Positions 47,626 through 56,567 of a stretch of 64,000 bases of DNA are shown here, one piece after another. Made by a program: the position numbers and the translations under genes. The notes beneath the pieces are model-generated. The model searched no databases, had not been told where the DNA came from, and saw only the letters and a list, made by a program, of their open reading frames with translations. Numbering within the stretch: the first letter of the stretch is position 1; each line of letters begins with the position of its first letter. The stretch is from contig CALSOU010000006.1 of assembly GCA_943788055.1 (NCBI GenBank), forward strand, positions 1-64,000, given 5' to 3'. Source of the DNA: an uncultured Saprospiraceae bacterium (GTDB taxonomy: Bacteria > Bacteroidota > Bacteroidia > Chitinophagales > Saprospiraceae).

Positions 47626-48717
47626 TTAAAGTTGCTCTTCATCCGCAAATCCAGCATGTGAGATCCCGGTCAGACAGTGCATGTCATAATTATGTATGCT
47701 CAAATCCGATTTTCTAAATTTTTGGAAATTGTCGTATCCGCAAGCTCCAGCTACTATTTTATTAAGATGAGTACTAGCTTCCAAAAAGTTGCATAGTTGC
47801 TGTGCTGAAGTATCAATTATTAATCTTGCTCGCAGGTGATCTTTCATGATTGCAATTCCCACAGGGCAATTGTTTGACGAGCATGCGCTCATACCCAAGC
47901 AGCCAATTGCTTGAAGAGCGCTATTTGCCACAGCTATTGCGTCAGCTCCCAGCATTAAGGCTTTTACAAAATCTTCTAGCACTCGCAAACCTCCAGTAAT
48001 AATCAAACTTACATCGGATGCATTTCTAGAGTCCAAGTATTTTCTTGCCCTTGCTAAGGCCGGAATTGTGTGAACATCTGTATGGTCTCGTATGATTGTC
48101 AGTGCAGCACCTGTAGCGCCACCTCGACTATCAAGGATGACATAGTCAACTCCAACTTCAAGAGCAAAATCAATGTCTTTTTCTATGTGCGCGGCTGACA
48201 TTTTAAATCCTATCGGTATCCCACCAGTATATTCCATTACTTTTTGGGCGATAGCCCTAAAATCCTCAACGGTCGTCATTTCTTCAAAGCGATTAGGTGA
48301 GATAGCGTCTTGTCCCTCCTCTAAATTCCGCGTTTTAGCTATATCTCTACTAACCTTATTACCGGGCAGGTGTCCTTCAACTCCAGTTTTTGCGCCCTGT
48401 CCTGCTTTAAAGTGAAATGCTTGCACCTTTTTTAGTTTATCCCATTCGAAACCAAATTTTGCTGAAGCTAATTCATAAAAATACTTACTATTAGATTGTT
48501 GTTCCTCGTCGAGCATGCCTCCTTCACCAGAACAGATTCCAGTTCCAGCTAATTCAGCACCAGTAGCTAATGCAATTTTTGCTTCCTTCGAAATAGCTCG
48601 GAAACTCATATCACTAACGAATATCGGTATATCAAGTTTCAAAGGTTTTTTAGCAGCCTGACCGATCGTGATAGAGGTTTCTACTTCTTCGTTTTCTAGA
48701 ATTGGCGCTTTCCACAA
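47626..48717 (-). CDS. Open C-terminal part of a glutamate-synthase-like FMN protein
   Basis: This 363-codon open frame encodes the FMN-binding barrel of the glutamate synthase large-subunit type: SDMSFRAISKEAKIALATGAELAGTG, FHFKAGQGAKTG, GFKMSAAHIEKD, DSRGGATGAA, ITGGLRVLEDFVKALMLGADAIA, and the Cys cluster CLGMSACSSNNCPVG for an iron-sulfur centre. It has no good ATG and starts on a TTG just after two TAA codons. It is better seen as the surviving part of the gene described over 47626-49250, but it might still be translated. Confidence 0.55.
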   Translation of the reverse strand: MWKAPILENEEVETSITIGQAAKKPLKLDIPIFVSDMSFRAISKEAKIALATGAELAGTGICSGEGGMLDEEQQSNSKYFYELASAKFGFEWDKLKKVQAFHFKAGQGAKTGVEGHLPGNKVSRDIAKTRNLEEGQDAISPNRFEEMTTVEDFRAIAQKVMEYTGGIPIGFKMSAAHIEKDIDFALEVGVDYVILDSRGGATGAALTIIRDHTDVHTIPALARARKYLDSRNASDVSLIITGGLRVLEDFVKALMLGADAIAVANSALQAIGCLGMSACSSNNCPVGIAIMKDHLRARLIIDTSAQQLCNFLEASTHLNKIVAGACGYDNFQKFRKSDLSIHNYDMHCLTGISHAGFADEEQL

Positions 48718-49250
48718 CTGTGCTGGTTAGTATTAGATGTCGTTCCATTGTGGAAGTTCTCTTCGATTAACTCCCATGCTCGCTATTGGACCATGAGACT
48801 GTTTTCCTATACCTTCTCGAGACATTGATTTAATACGATTAGTAAAAGGCTCCGATTCCTCAGGGCTAGTATCCACGTATTTTCCAAGGTATTCATCTTC
48901 ATTAAAAGGTTGGGGAAGCTGATCTAAAGTCTTGGATTTCTTTTTCATCGATATATATATATATAATCATCGATGATTTCACTTTGGAATTTGTGTAGTG
49001 ATTCGTCATTGTTGTAATCAATAATTCCCGTGTCATACCTGTAATCCCAATGATGAAGGCCACACATTAAGTTAGGACCATCAATATATCCATCAGATAG
49101 TAATGCACCTCTATGGTGACACCTACCATATAAGACTGAGGCTGTTTTGTCCTACTTTATTACCACTAGGTCTAATCCTTGGTTAGAGGCGTAAGTAGGT
49201 GTTAATTCAGGGATGCTTGAGTATTCTAATAATTGAAACGGGTTTTTCAT
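47626..49250 (-). pseudogene. Disrupted Rieske / FMN glutamate-synthase-like protein gene
   Basis: Reading from the ATG at 49248-49250 gives MKNPFQLLEYSS and, after a TAG at 49152-49154, a Rieske 2Fe-2S domain (CHHRG and CGLHHWDY). Near 48925 an extra T in GACTTTAGATCAG shifts frame; in the other frame LDQLPQPFNEDEYLG continues the family sequence through SMGVNRRELPQWNDI. Two TAA codons (48733-48735 and 48727-48729) fall where the family has Leu (NDI-x-Y-x-PAQL), then the FMN barrel runs intact to 47626. Four lesions in one gene make it a probable pseudogene. The intact family is a soluble Rieske plus FMN oxidoreductase of unknown substrate. Confidence 0.83.
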
Positions 49251-49757
49251 ATCATTTTTTTATTTAACTGAAGGTTGGTAAAGATGTTCGAATTACAAAG
49301 AATGAGTTTGACCCTTGTTTAGATGATTTTTGTCAAGACAGAAAAGAAATGCGCGTTGTAGTTGTTCAAACAGGTAATCTGAACGCATTTGTCTAATAAT
49401 TCGGCATATATATCTATTCAAATTTTCTTCTATAATTCATTTACATAATATATATATGTTCTATATAATATGCACATTAACAGATATTTAAATATTACAA
49501 ACACTCACTTTGTTTCTTTTATTTCAACTAATTACATATTAATAATAATATATATGTATATTTTTAGTAATCTTTAGAGTATTTATAATCAATGATTTAT
49601 ATATTTGAGGGAGAGTAGATTTTAAAATATTATTATTTGTAATATATGAAACTCTACAGTTTTGATGTAATTCGACGGAAAATGATAGTTTGTAAACATT
49701 TTGCGTATGACATGTCACTTTTTTAGTAACACTTTGATAGATTAAATAAAAAATTAA
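49251..49757. other. Very AT-rich spacer before the dcw cluster
   Basis: About 500 bp with no supported gene. From 49381 on it is extremely AT-rich, with TATATATA tracts and short A and T runs. It lies between the broken Rieske gene and the mraZ promoter. It may insulate or position the dcw promoter; I see no hairpin or coding signal. Confidence 0.5.
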
Positions 49758-49766
49758 TATGTTTTG
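49733..49766 (+). promoter_or_regulatory. Promoter of the dcw cluster
   Basis: TTTG (49733-49736), a 21-bp spacer and TATGTTTTG (49758-49766) match the Bacteroidota promoter with one extra T in the -7 element. The mraZ ATG is 72 bp further on and MraZ boxes lie just downstream. Confidence 0.55.
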
Positions 49767-49776
49767 TGTAAAAAAG

Positions 49777-49791
49777 TGGGAAAAAGTGGGA
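49777..49791 (+). promoter_or_regulatory. MraZ operator (two TGGGA boxes)
   Basis: Two TGGGA repeats separated by exactly 5 bp (TGGGA-AAAAG-TGGGA) lie 47 bp before mraZ. MraZ is known to bind TGGG(A/N) repeats spaced by 5 bp at its own promoter. A third box 10 bp upstream is degenerate (TGTAA). Autoregulation of the cluster is inferred. Confidence 0.7.
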
Positions 49792-49837
49792 AACTATCAT
49801 AAAAGTGACTTACATTTGAATCATCAACAACAAAGAG

Positions 49838-50305
49838 ATGGTTCACGCACTTACTGGCGAGTATGATTGTAAAATAGATGCAAAGGGGCGATTGCGCCTT
49901 CCAGCGCAGCTCTTGAAACAATTGGCTGTATTTCAAGCAAGTGACTATATAGTGAATCGTGGTTATGATAACCACTTGATGTTGTATCCCAAAGCAGTTT
50001 GGGGTGAAAAGACGAAAGAGATTAACCAGCTCAATCTCAATATTAAAAGTCATCGTCAAACGGTGCGCTATTTTTATCGAGGAGCGAGTGAAGTAAAAGT
50101 AGACGGAAGCGAGCGAATATTGCTAGCAAAATCTTTACTCGACTGGGCTGGTATTGAAAGAGAGGTTGTGCTTTTTGCATATCAACAACAGGTCGAAATT
50201 TGGGACAAGCAAGCTTATCTCAAAATGCTCGAAGAAGAGCCTGATAGTTTTGGCGAGCTATCTGAACAGATCTGGGGTCAAACCCCTCCTTCAGAAGAAC
50301 AATAA
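49838..50305 (+). CDS. mraZ: Transcriptional regulator MraZ
   Basis: MraZ is a DNA-binding AbrB-like protein that controls the division and cell wall cluster. The 155-residue protein has two AbrB-type half-domains with the conserved DAKGRLRLP near residue 14 and DGSERILL near residue 89. It binds TGGG repeats, and such boxes lie at 49777-49791. The ATG at 49838 gives the standard MVHALTGEYDC start. rsmH follows 4 bp after its stop codon, the standard order. Confidence 0.94.
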   Translation: MVHALTGEYDCKIDAKGRLRLPAQLLKQLAVFQASDYIVNRGYDNHLMLYPKAVWGEKTKEINQLNLNIKSHRQTVRYFYRGASEVKVDGSERILLAKSLLDWAGIEREVVLFAYQQQVEIWDKQAYLKMLEEEPDSFGELSEQIWGQTPPSEEQ

Positions 50306-50309
50306 ACTG

Positions 50310-51221
50310 ATGGAATACCATAATCCGGTTTTACTGGAAGCTTGCGTCGAAGCGCTCAATATGAAGTCAAGTGGCTTGTATGTTGACGTGACATTTGGTG
50401 GCGGTGGTCATTCAAAGCGTATGCTTCAAATGTTAGATGACACAGGTCGTCTAGTGGCTTTTGATCAAGATGCGGATGCATTATCAAATGCTGATTTGAC
50501 AAATCCTAAGTTGACTTTTGTTGCTGCAAATTTTAGGCACCTAAAGCGTTTCTTAGATTATCATGCTTGTATTCCAGTGGATGGAATTCTAGCTGACCTC
50601 GGTGTTTCTAGTCATCAATTTGATGATGTTTCACGAGGCTTCAGTTTTAGAGATTCGTCCAAAAGATTGGATATGCGGATGAATGTCAAACAAGGCAAAG
50701 ATGCAGTCGCGGTTCTGAATCACTACAGCGAGTCAGATCTTGCTGAGATGTTTTATCTCTATGGTGAGTTGAGGAATTCCAGGTCATTGGCTAGTGCTAT
50801 TGTAAAGTCAAGAGCGAGTAAGGATATTGAGACGGTGGGGGATTTATTGAGTGTTATAGAAAAGGTAGTGAAGGGGATGAGTCCTAAGTTTCTTGCTCAG
50901 GTGTTTCAAGCGATCAGAATTGAGGTAAATGAGGAGATGGATTCGCTGAAAGAGATGTTGGAGGCAAGTCTTCAAGTATTAAAGCCCGGAGGGCGACTTG
51001 TTGTAATGAGTTATCACTCACTCGAAGATAGAATGGTTAAGAATTATATAAAAACTGGAAATATAAAAGGTGAAATAATTAAAGATAAATTTGGCAACAT
51101 TCACAGGCCCTTTCGACTGGTCAATAAGAAAACTACAACTCCTGGTGCGCAGGAAATTTCGACAAATCCACGCGCCAGGAGTGCCAAATTAAGAGTGGCA
51201 GAAAAAATAGAGAGCAAATGA
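50310..51221 (+). CDS. rsmH: 16S rRNA m4C1402 methyltransferase (RsmH)
   Basis: RsmH methylates N4 of C1402 in 16S rRNA using S-adenosylmethionine. The open frame extends upstream into mraZ, but the ATG at 50310 (MEYHNPVLLEAC) is the standard start, giving 303 residues. Motifs include YVDVTFGGGGHS (SAM binding), DGILADLGVSSHQFD, RGFSFRDSSKRLDMRM, and PGGRLVVMSYHSLEDRMVK. Its end overlaps the ftsL start by 4 bp (ATGA), so translation is coupled. Confidence 0.96.
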   Translation: MEYHNPVLLEACVEALNMKSSGLYVDVTFGGGGHSKRMLQMLDDTGRLVAFDQDADALSNADLTNPKLTFVAANFRHLKRFLDYHACIPVDGILADLGVSSHQFDDVSRGFSFRDSSKRLDMRMNVKQGKDAVAVLNHYSESDLAEMFYLYGELRNSRSLASAIVKSRASKDIETVGDLLSVIEKVVKGMSPKFLAQVFQAIRIEVNEEMDSLKEMLEASLQVLKPGGRLVVMSYHSLEDRMVKNYIKTGNIKGEIIKDKFGNIHRPFRLVNKKTTTPGAQEISTNPRARSAKLRVAEKIESK

Positions 51222-51532
51222 AAACTACCATAAAGAATAAAGAGGTTGCTGCACTTCGCTTCGGTACGAAGTTGATGTTCAAAAATGTCTACTTTATTAT
51301 GTTTATGGCTGTTCTTGGATTGTTATATATCAATAATTCGCAAAGAGGTGAACGAAAGTTAATGACAATATATAAACTTGAAAAAGAGGTGCAGCAAAAG
51401 CGATGGGAATATATGAGTCTAAAGAAAGATCTTATGTCTCAATCATCTCCTTCACAATTGGCGAAGGATTTAGATGGCCAGGTAGTCTTTCCTGAAAAAG
51501 GTCCAAGAATGCTACGAGAGCCCAAAAGCTAG
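51218..51532 (+). CDS. ftsL: FtsL-like divisome protein
   Basis: The 104-residue single-pass membrane protein has a cytosolic basic N-terminus, one helix (about residues 22-40) and a leucine-zipper-like periplasmic coiled coil (KLMTIYKLEKEVQQKRWEYMSL), the FtsL layout. FtsL partners with FtsB and FtsQ to activate FtsW-FtsI. Sequence similarity in this family is low, so position between rsmH and ftsI is the main support. It starts with ATGA overlapping rsmH, and ftsI begins 5 bp after it. Confidence 0.85.
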   Translation: MKTTIKNKEVAALRFGTKLMFKNVYFIMFMAVLGLLYINNSQRGERKLMTIYKLEKEVQQKRWEYMSLKKDLMSQSSPSQLAKDLDGQVVFPEKGPRMLREPKS

Positions 51533-51537
51533 TTACA

Positions 51538-53652
51538 ATGGATAGACGCCGCGAGTTACTTGTACGGGTTTATGTAGTGTTTTTACTTTTTGCCTTGATT
51601 GCAGGAGCGATTGCGGTTCAAGTAGTGAAGATAAACATTGTCGAAGGCGACAAATGGAGAAAAAAAGCAGTAAATAATCTTGCATGGCGAAATGTAGAAG
51701 CTGAGCGAGGAGAAATATTATCTGAGGACGGAAGCTCAATGGTTACTTCCGTGACGATCTTTGACATATATATGGATCTTACCGTAACTAGCGATAAGGT
51801 GTTCAATCGAGAGATTGATTCCCTTTGCTATTATTTGTCGATATATACTGGTGCTGGTAAGTTAGCTTCACAGTGGAAGTCAGAGCTCAAGCGCGGAAGA
51901 AAAGCTGGAAAAGGCTATCATTCGATTGTAAAAGGCTTGGATTACATGGAACGCAAACGATTTGAGTCATTTCCTCTGTTTAGAAGAGGACAGATGGGTG
52001 GTGGAATTATCGTTGATTCTAAAATTCGAAGAGTCAAGCCTTTCGGTCAGATGGCAAGTCGCTTATTGGGGTTGAATCGAAAAAATGCCCAAAACGTTGG
52101 GATAGAGGCTTCTTATGATGAGTATCTAAGAGGTCAATCAAGACGTGAGTTGATGAAAGAAATAGCTCATGGCGTTTGGGTGCCATTGCACGATGTAGAG
52201 GGTCATAAAGCCAAGAAAGGCTATGATCTTGTGACAACCCTTGATGCGGATATTCAGGATGTTGTTCATGACGAGCTATTGGAAGCAATGCAGTATAATG
52301 ACGCTGATGAGGGGACTGTAATTGTGATGGACGTCAAAACTGGAGCGATTAAAGCAATGTCTAATTTCAATAGATTAGAGGAGGGGCAATATGCTGAAAG
52401 ACAGAATGTAGCAGTTACTCGATTATATGAGCCAGGTTCTACTATTAAACTAGCTACAGTTCTTGCGTTATTGGAAGATGGTGCAGTCTCACCTGATACA
52501 AAAGTTAATCTGAATGGAGGTAAGCAGAAATTTTATTCGGAGACGATGTTTGACTCTGAACCGCACGGAATGTTTGAAACGGATTTGATGACGGCTTTTG
52601 CCAAAAGTTCAAATGTTGGCATTGCTTCTCTTGCGGAGAATCACTTCAATAAGGAAAAGGAAGGTAGACGCAAGTTTATTAGGTATTTCAAAAGTTTCGG
52701 TATTGGTGATGCTTCTGGTATCGACTTAGATGGTGAACCTCAAAAGTTTCTGAATGACCCTGATCAACATGCAACGGAGTTTTCATTAACCTCAGTGCCA
52801 TGGATGGCTCACGGATATGAAATGCAGATGACCCCGCTTCAAGTCTTGTCACTTTATAATGCAGTTGCTAATAATGGCCGAATGATGGAGCCTTATGTGG
52901 TGTCAAAAGTCTTAGACAATGGAGAGGTGGTAAAGGAAAATAGGCCAAAGGTTAAATATGATAGAATTGCTTCAATTACATCAATTCATCAGGCACAAGA
53001 AATGCTTCGTGAGGTAGTAACCAATGGTACAGCGAGAAGATTAAATACAGATCATTATTCGATATGCGGGAAGACGGGAACTTCTAAAGACTACGGTGTG
53101 AAATTGGATGGAAAAACCCCATACAATGCCTCTTTTGCTGGATATTTTCCTGCTGAGAATCCACAGTATTCAATTATAGTTGTCCTTTACAATCCAAGAA
53201 AGTACGGTTTTTATGGAGGTTCAGTAGCTGGTCCAGTCTTCAGAAGTGTAGCAGATAAAATATTTGCACTCAAGGTAGACCTCAAGTCAGAGTTTTATAA
53301 AGAGAGGCAAACTAATGTCGCATCGACCAATTATACAAAGCCTAAATTTTCGATAGGATTTCAAGAAGACTATGGAAATATCTTGAAACATTCGAGAGTG
53401 CCGGTAAAAAAAGAAACAAATGCGCGATGGGCAATTCTTAATCCTTTTCAGGATGAGTTGTCGATTCAAAAAAGAAAAATAGAAGCTGATATTGTGCCTG
53501 ACGTTGTAGGGATGGGGATTAGAGATGCCATATATGTATTAGAGAACTTAGGATTAAAAGTAAGGTTTGACGGAAGAGGTAGGGTGATAAGCCAATCGCT
53601 AACTCCAGGAACAACCATAAGTGGACAAGAAATAGTAATCCGATTGGGATAG
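51538..53652 (+). CDS. ftsI: Penicillin-binding protein, septal transpeptidase with PASTA domain
   Basis: This class B PBP cross-links septal peptidoglycan. The 704-residue protein has a single N-terminal membrane anchor (about 10-30), the dimerisation domain, and the transpeptidase domain: S301-T-I-K304 (catalytic Ser in EPGSTIK), S359-S-N361, and K514-T-G-T517 (CGKTGTSKDYG). A C-terminal PASTA domain (about 635-704; VPDVVGMGIRDAIYVLEN) is present, as is usual in Bacteroidota FtsI. It pairs with FtsW, encoded 4 genes downstream. Confidence 0.96.
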   Translation: MDRRRELLVRVYVVFLLFALIAGAIAVQVVKINIVEGDKWRKKAVNNLAWRNVEAERGEILSEDGSSMVTSVTIFDIYMDLTVTSDKVFNREIDSLCYYLSIYTGAGKLASQWKSELKRGRKAGKGYHSIVKGLDYMERKRFESFPLFRRGQMGGGIIVDSKIRRVKPFGQMASRLLGLNRKNAQNVGIEASYDEYLRGQSRRELMKEIAHGVWVPLHDVEGHKAKKGYDLVTTLDADIQDVVHDELLEAMQYNDADEGTVIVMDVKTGAIKAMSNFNRLEEGQYAERQNVAVTRLYEPGSTIKLATVLALLEDGAVSPDTKVNLNGGKQKFYSETMFDSEPHGMFETDLMTAFAKSSNVGIASLAENHFNKEKEGRRKFIRYFKSFGIGDASGIDLDGEPQKFLNDPDQHATEFSLTSVPWMAHGYEMQMTPLQVLSLYNAVANNGRMMEPYVVSKVLDNGEVVKENRPKVKYDRIASITSIHQAQEMLREVVTNGTARRLNTDHYSICGKTGTSKDYGVKLDGKTPYNASFAGYFPAENPQYSIIVVLYNPRKYGFYGGSVAGPVFRSVADKIFALKVDLKSEFYKERQTNVASTNYTKPKFSIGFQEDYGNILKHSRVPVKKETNARWAILNPFQDELSIQKRKIEADIVPDVVGMGIRDAIYVLENLGLKVRFDGRGRVISQSLTPGTTISGQEIVIRLG

Positions 53653-53707
53653 TATTTCGAGGTCTTCGATAAACTCCCAATCAAACGTGATGGAGATAAA
53701 TTTTGAA

Positions 53708-55169
53708 ATGAGAAAACTGAATGAAATATTGAAAGCATTACCATGGACTTTTGAAGTTCATGGAGTTCAAGATAACGGTGTGCAAAATGTACATCTTGAT
53801 TCTAGATCGGTGCAAACTGGAGATGCTTTCGTTGCAGTTCGTGGTTCTATATCGCATGGTCACAACTTTATAGCTTCGGCTATTGAGAATGGTGCTACTG
53901 TTATATTCTGCGAAAAGATTCCTAAGGGACTTTCGACTAAGGTCACTTATATAGTAACTACAGATTTGGTGTCTAAACTTGCTCAAATTGCCCAAGCTTT
54001 TTACGGCAATCCGAGCAAGTTTATAAACCTTGTCGGTGTTACGGGAACAAACGGAAAGACAACTGTAGCAACAATGTTCTTCAATATGTTACGTGCCATG
54101 GGAGTTTCTTGTGGTTTGATGAGTACGGTGAAGATTTGCCTTAATGAATTGACGATCAATACATCATTGACGACACCAGATATTTTTAGTGTATATCAAT
54201 ATCTAAAAATGATGGTTGATCAAGATTTCAATCATGCAATCATGGAGGTTAGTTCACATGCGATAGATCAAGGAAGAGTTGCTGGGCTTGAATTTGCAGT
54301 TGCAGCATTTACAAATATTTCGCATGATCACTTGGACTATCACAAGACTTTTCGATCATATCTTGAGACAAAGCAAAGGCTTTTTACAGATTTATCTCCG
54401 AAGGCCGTTGCAATAACAAATGTGGATGATAGGAATGGCGAAGTGATGACGCAGTTGTCTAAAGCGAAAATAAAGACATACGGTTTGCGAAACGTCGCAG
54501 ACTATAAAGCAAAGCTTTTAGAATTTGATTTTTCTGGCATGCATATTCAGATTGCTAGTCATGATTTTTACACACATCTCGTGGGTAAATTTAATGTCAG
54601 TAATCTACTTGCAGTAGTTGCAATTGCGGATCAATTGGGATTTGAACGAATGGAAGTTTTAACAAAACTTAGTCAAGTCAAAACAGCGCCAGGCAGATTT
54701 GAATTGGTTCGAAATCCGCAGAAAGATATTACTTCAATCGTTGATTACGCTCATACACCAGATGCACTGGAGAATGTGTTGAAAACGATTGATCAAGTGA
54801 ATAAGCATCGAGGGAAAGTAATAACCGTAATTGGTTGTGGGGGAGATAGAGATAGGACAAAGCGACCATTGATGGCAAAAGTGGCATCGAGATACAGCAA
54901 TCAAGTAATTCTAACTTCGGATAATCCAAGAAGTGAGAATCCAGAAGCGATACTTGATGATATGGAGGAGGGTGTTGAAATAGATGCCAAAAGAAAAGTT
55001 TTACGCATTGCAGATCGTAAATCAGCTATAGAAAACAGCAGTTATGATGGCACAAAAGCAAGATGTAATACTAGTGGCTGGTAAAGGTCACGAAACGCAC
55101 CAAGAAATACAGGGGGTGAAATATCCCTTTGACGACAAACAAATATTGCAGGATTTCCTGCTTGAATAA
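53708..55169 (+). CDS. murE: UDP-MurNAc-tripeptide synthetase, frameshifted near the 3' end
   Basis: MurE adds the third residue of the stem peptide. The ATP loop is [14 protein letters not shown], and DNPRSENP is the motif that recognises meso-diaminopimelate, so the product is the DAP-type precursor. The open frame stops at 55084 after [10 protein letters not shown], where the family should continue. One base earlier in phase, the text [20 protein letters not shown] follows and runs to a stop at 55167-55169. A single extra A in the A4 run at about 55030-55033 explains it. Because murE is essential, a sequencing or assembly error is likely. The ATG at 53708 ([13 protein letters not shown]) is preferred over 53690. 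Confidence 0.9.
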
Positions 55170-55216
55170 TATTTAAGATAGGTTCTATTATCATTCTCAG
55201 GTTGGTTTTAACAGTT

Positions 55217-55258
55217 GTAGCAGGTTATTGGAAAAAGTTTCAGTCCTGCTGCATTTTT
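55217..55258 (+). terminator. Hairpin with T-run between murE and mraY
   Basis: GTAGCAGG (55217-55224) pairs with CCTGCTGC (55245-55252) across a 20-base loop, followed by TTTTT. It sits inside the dcw operon, so it could be a partial terminator or RNA processing site; the large loop lowers confidence. Confidence 0.35.
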
Positions 55259-55300
55259 AAAGTTTCCTAGGAAGAAAAATAGGATAGTAATTAGTAGCAA

Positions 55301-56566
55301 ATGCTGTATTACTTATTTGAATTTTTAGAAAAAAAGTATGAGCTCGGAGGAGCTGGACTTTTTCAATATATATCATTTCGATCTGCGTTAGCAATGGTTT
55401 TATCAATGTTGGTAACTCTCATTTTTGGTAAACGGATCATAAGTTCTTTGAGGAATTTACAAGTAGGTGAAAGCGTACGAGATTTAGGCTTGGACGGACA
55501 GAAACAGAAAGAGGGTACACCCACAATGGGCGGACTGTTGATCATTGTGTCCCTTCTTATTCCAGTGCTCTTATTTACAAAGCTTCACAATATCTATATT
55601 CAGCTTCTTGTGCTATCGACTGTGTGGATGGCTTCTATTGGTTTTCTAGACGACTACATCAAAGTTTTCAAGAAAAACAAAAAGGGTCTAGCAGGAAAGT
55701 TTAAAGTGGTAGGACAAGTGGGATTAGGTTTGATTGTCGCACTTACAATGCTTTTACACGAAGATATTGTAGTTCGAGTACCACATGCTGAAGCAGTTGC
55801 TAAAGGGTATGAAATTGTGAAGACTTTTGACGTAGAATATCCAACTGTGAACGCTGAGAAGAGACTTGAAAAGATGTCTTACGTGAAGTCATCATTGACC
55901 AATGTTCCCTTTGTAAAAGGAAATGTATTTGCTTACAGTTCACTTCTGGGGTTTCTAGGAGATAACAAGGAAGCATTTTTGTGGATGCTTTTTATACCTC
56001 TGGTCATTTTCATCGTTACTGCGGTATCTAATGCCGCTAATCTTACTGATGGAATTGATGGTTTAGCAACTGGGATATCCGCAATTGTAGTGGCTGCGCT
56101 TGGACTAATGGCTTATGTATCAGGAAACACTGTGATTTCTGACTATTTGAATGTACTATACATTCCGTACACCGGAGAAATGGTGGTTTTTGCAGCTGCA
56201 TTCTTAGGCGCTTGTATTGGCTTTTTATGGTTCAATACTTTTCCCGCTAAGGTGTTTATGGGAGATACAGGAAGTCTTACAATAGGCGGTATCATCGGTG
56301 CATTTGCCATATTGATAAGAAAAGAACTCTTGATTCCAATTCTATGTGGAATTTTCTTCATAGAGACATTAAGTGTGATTTTACAGGTGTCGTATTTCAA
56401 GTATACAAAGAGAAAAAGTGGCGAGGGTAAGCGGATATTTTTGATGTCTCCTTTACACCACCATTATCAGAAGCAAGGAATTCATGAAGCACAGATTGTG
56501 GTGCGTTTTTGGATAGTTGGTATTCTTCTAGCTGTTTTGGCAATCATTACATTAAAGCTACGCTAG
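55301..56566 (+). CDS. mraY: Phospho-MurNAc-pentapeptide translocase
   Basis: MraY makes lipid I by linking phospho-MurNAc-pentapeptide to undecaprenyl phosphate at the inner membrane. The 421-residue protein has ten predicted membrane helices. Key motifs are GTPTMGG, the DDY pair in [30 protein letters not shown] and the late [13 protein letters not shown] loop of about 70 residues in the middle (HEDIVV ... LGDNKEA) is longer than in E. coli and fits the Bacteroidota form. murD follows after 1 bp. Confidence 0.97.
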   Translation: MLYYLFEFLEKKYELGGAGLFQYISFRSALAMVLSMLVTLIFGKRIISSLRNLQVGESVRDLGLDGQKQKEGTPTMGGLLIIVSLLIPVLLFTKLHNIYIQLLVLSTVWMASIGFLDDYIKVFKKNKKGLAGKFKVVGQVGLGLIVALTMLLHEDIVVRVPHAEAVAKGYEIVKTFDVEYPTVNAEKRLEKMSYVKSSLTNVPFVKGNVFAYSSLLGFLGDNKEAFLWMLFIPLVIFIVTAVSNAANLTDGIDGLATGISAIVVAALGLMAYVSGNTVISDYLNVLYIPYTGEMVVFAAAFLGACIGFLWFNTFPAKVFMGDTGSLTIGGIIGAFAILIRKELLIPILCGIFFIETLSVILQVSYFKYTKRKSGEGKRIFLMSPLHHHYQKQGIHEAQIVVRFWIVGILLAVLAIITLKLR

Positions 56567-56567
56567 C

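Noticed and set aside
48727-48735. Programmed stop-codon readthrough or recoding in the Rieske/FMN gene
   Set aside because: Two TAA codons near each other plus a TAG and a one-base frameshift in the same gene fit decay better than recoding.
49251-49757. Replication origin in the AT-rich spacer
   Set aside because: There is no cluster of DnaA boxes and no dnaA, so AT content alone is not enough.
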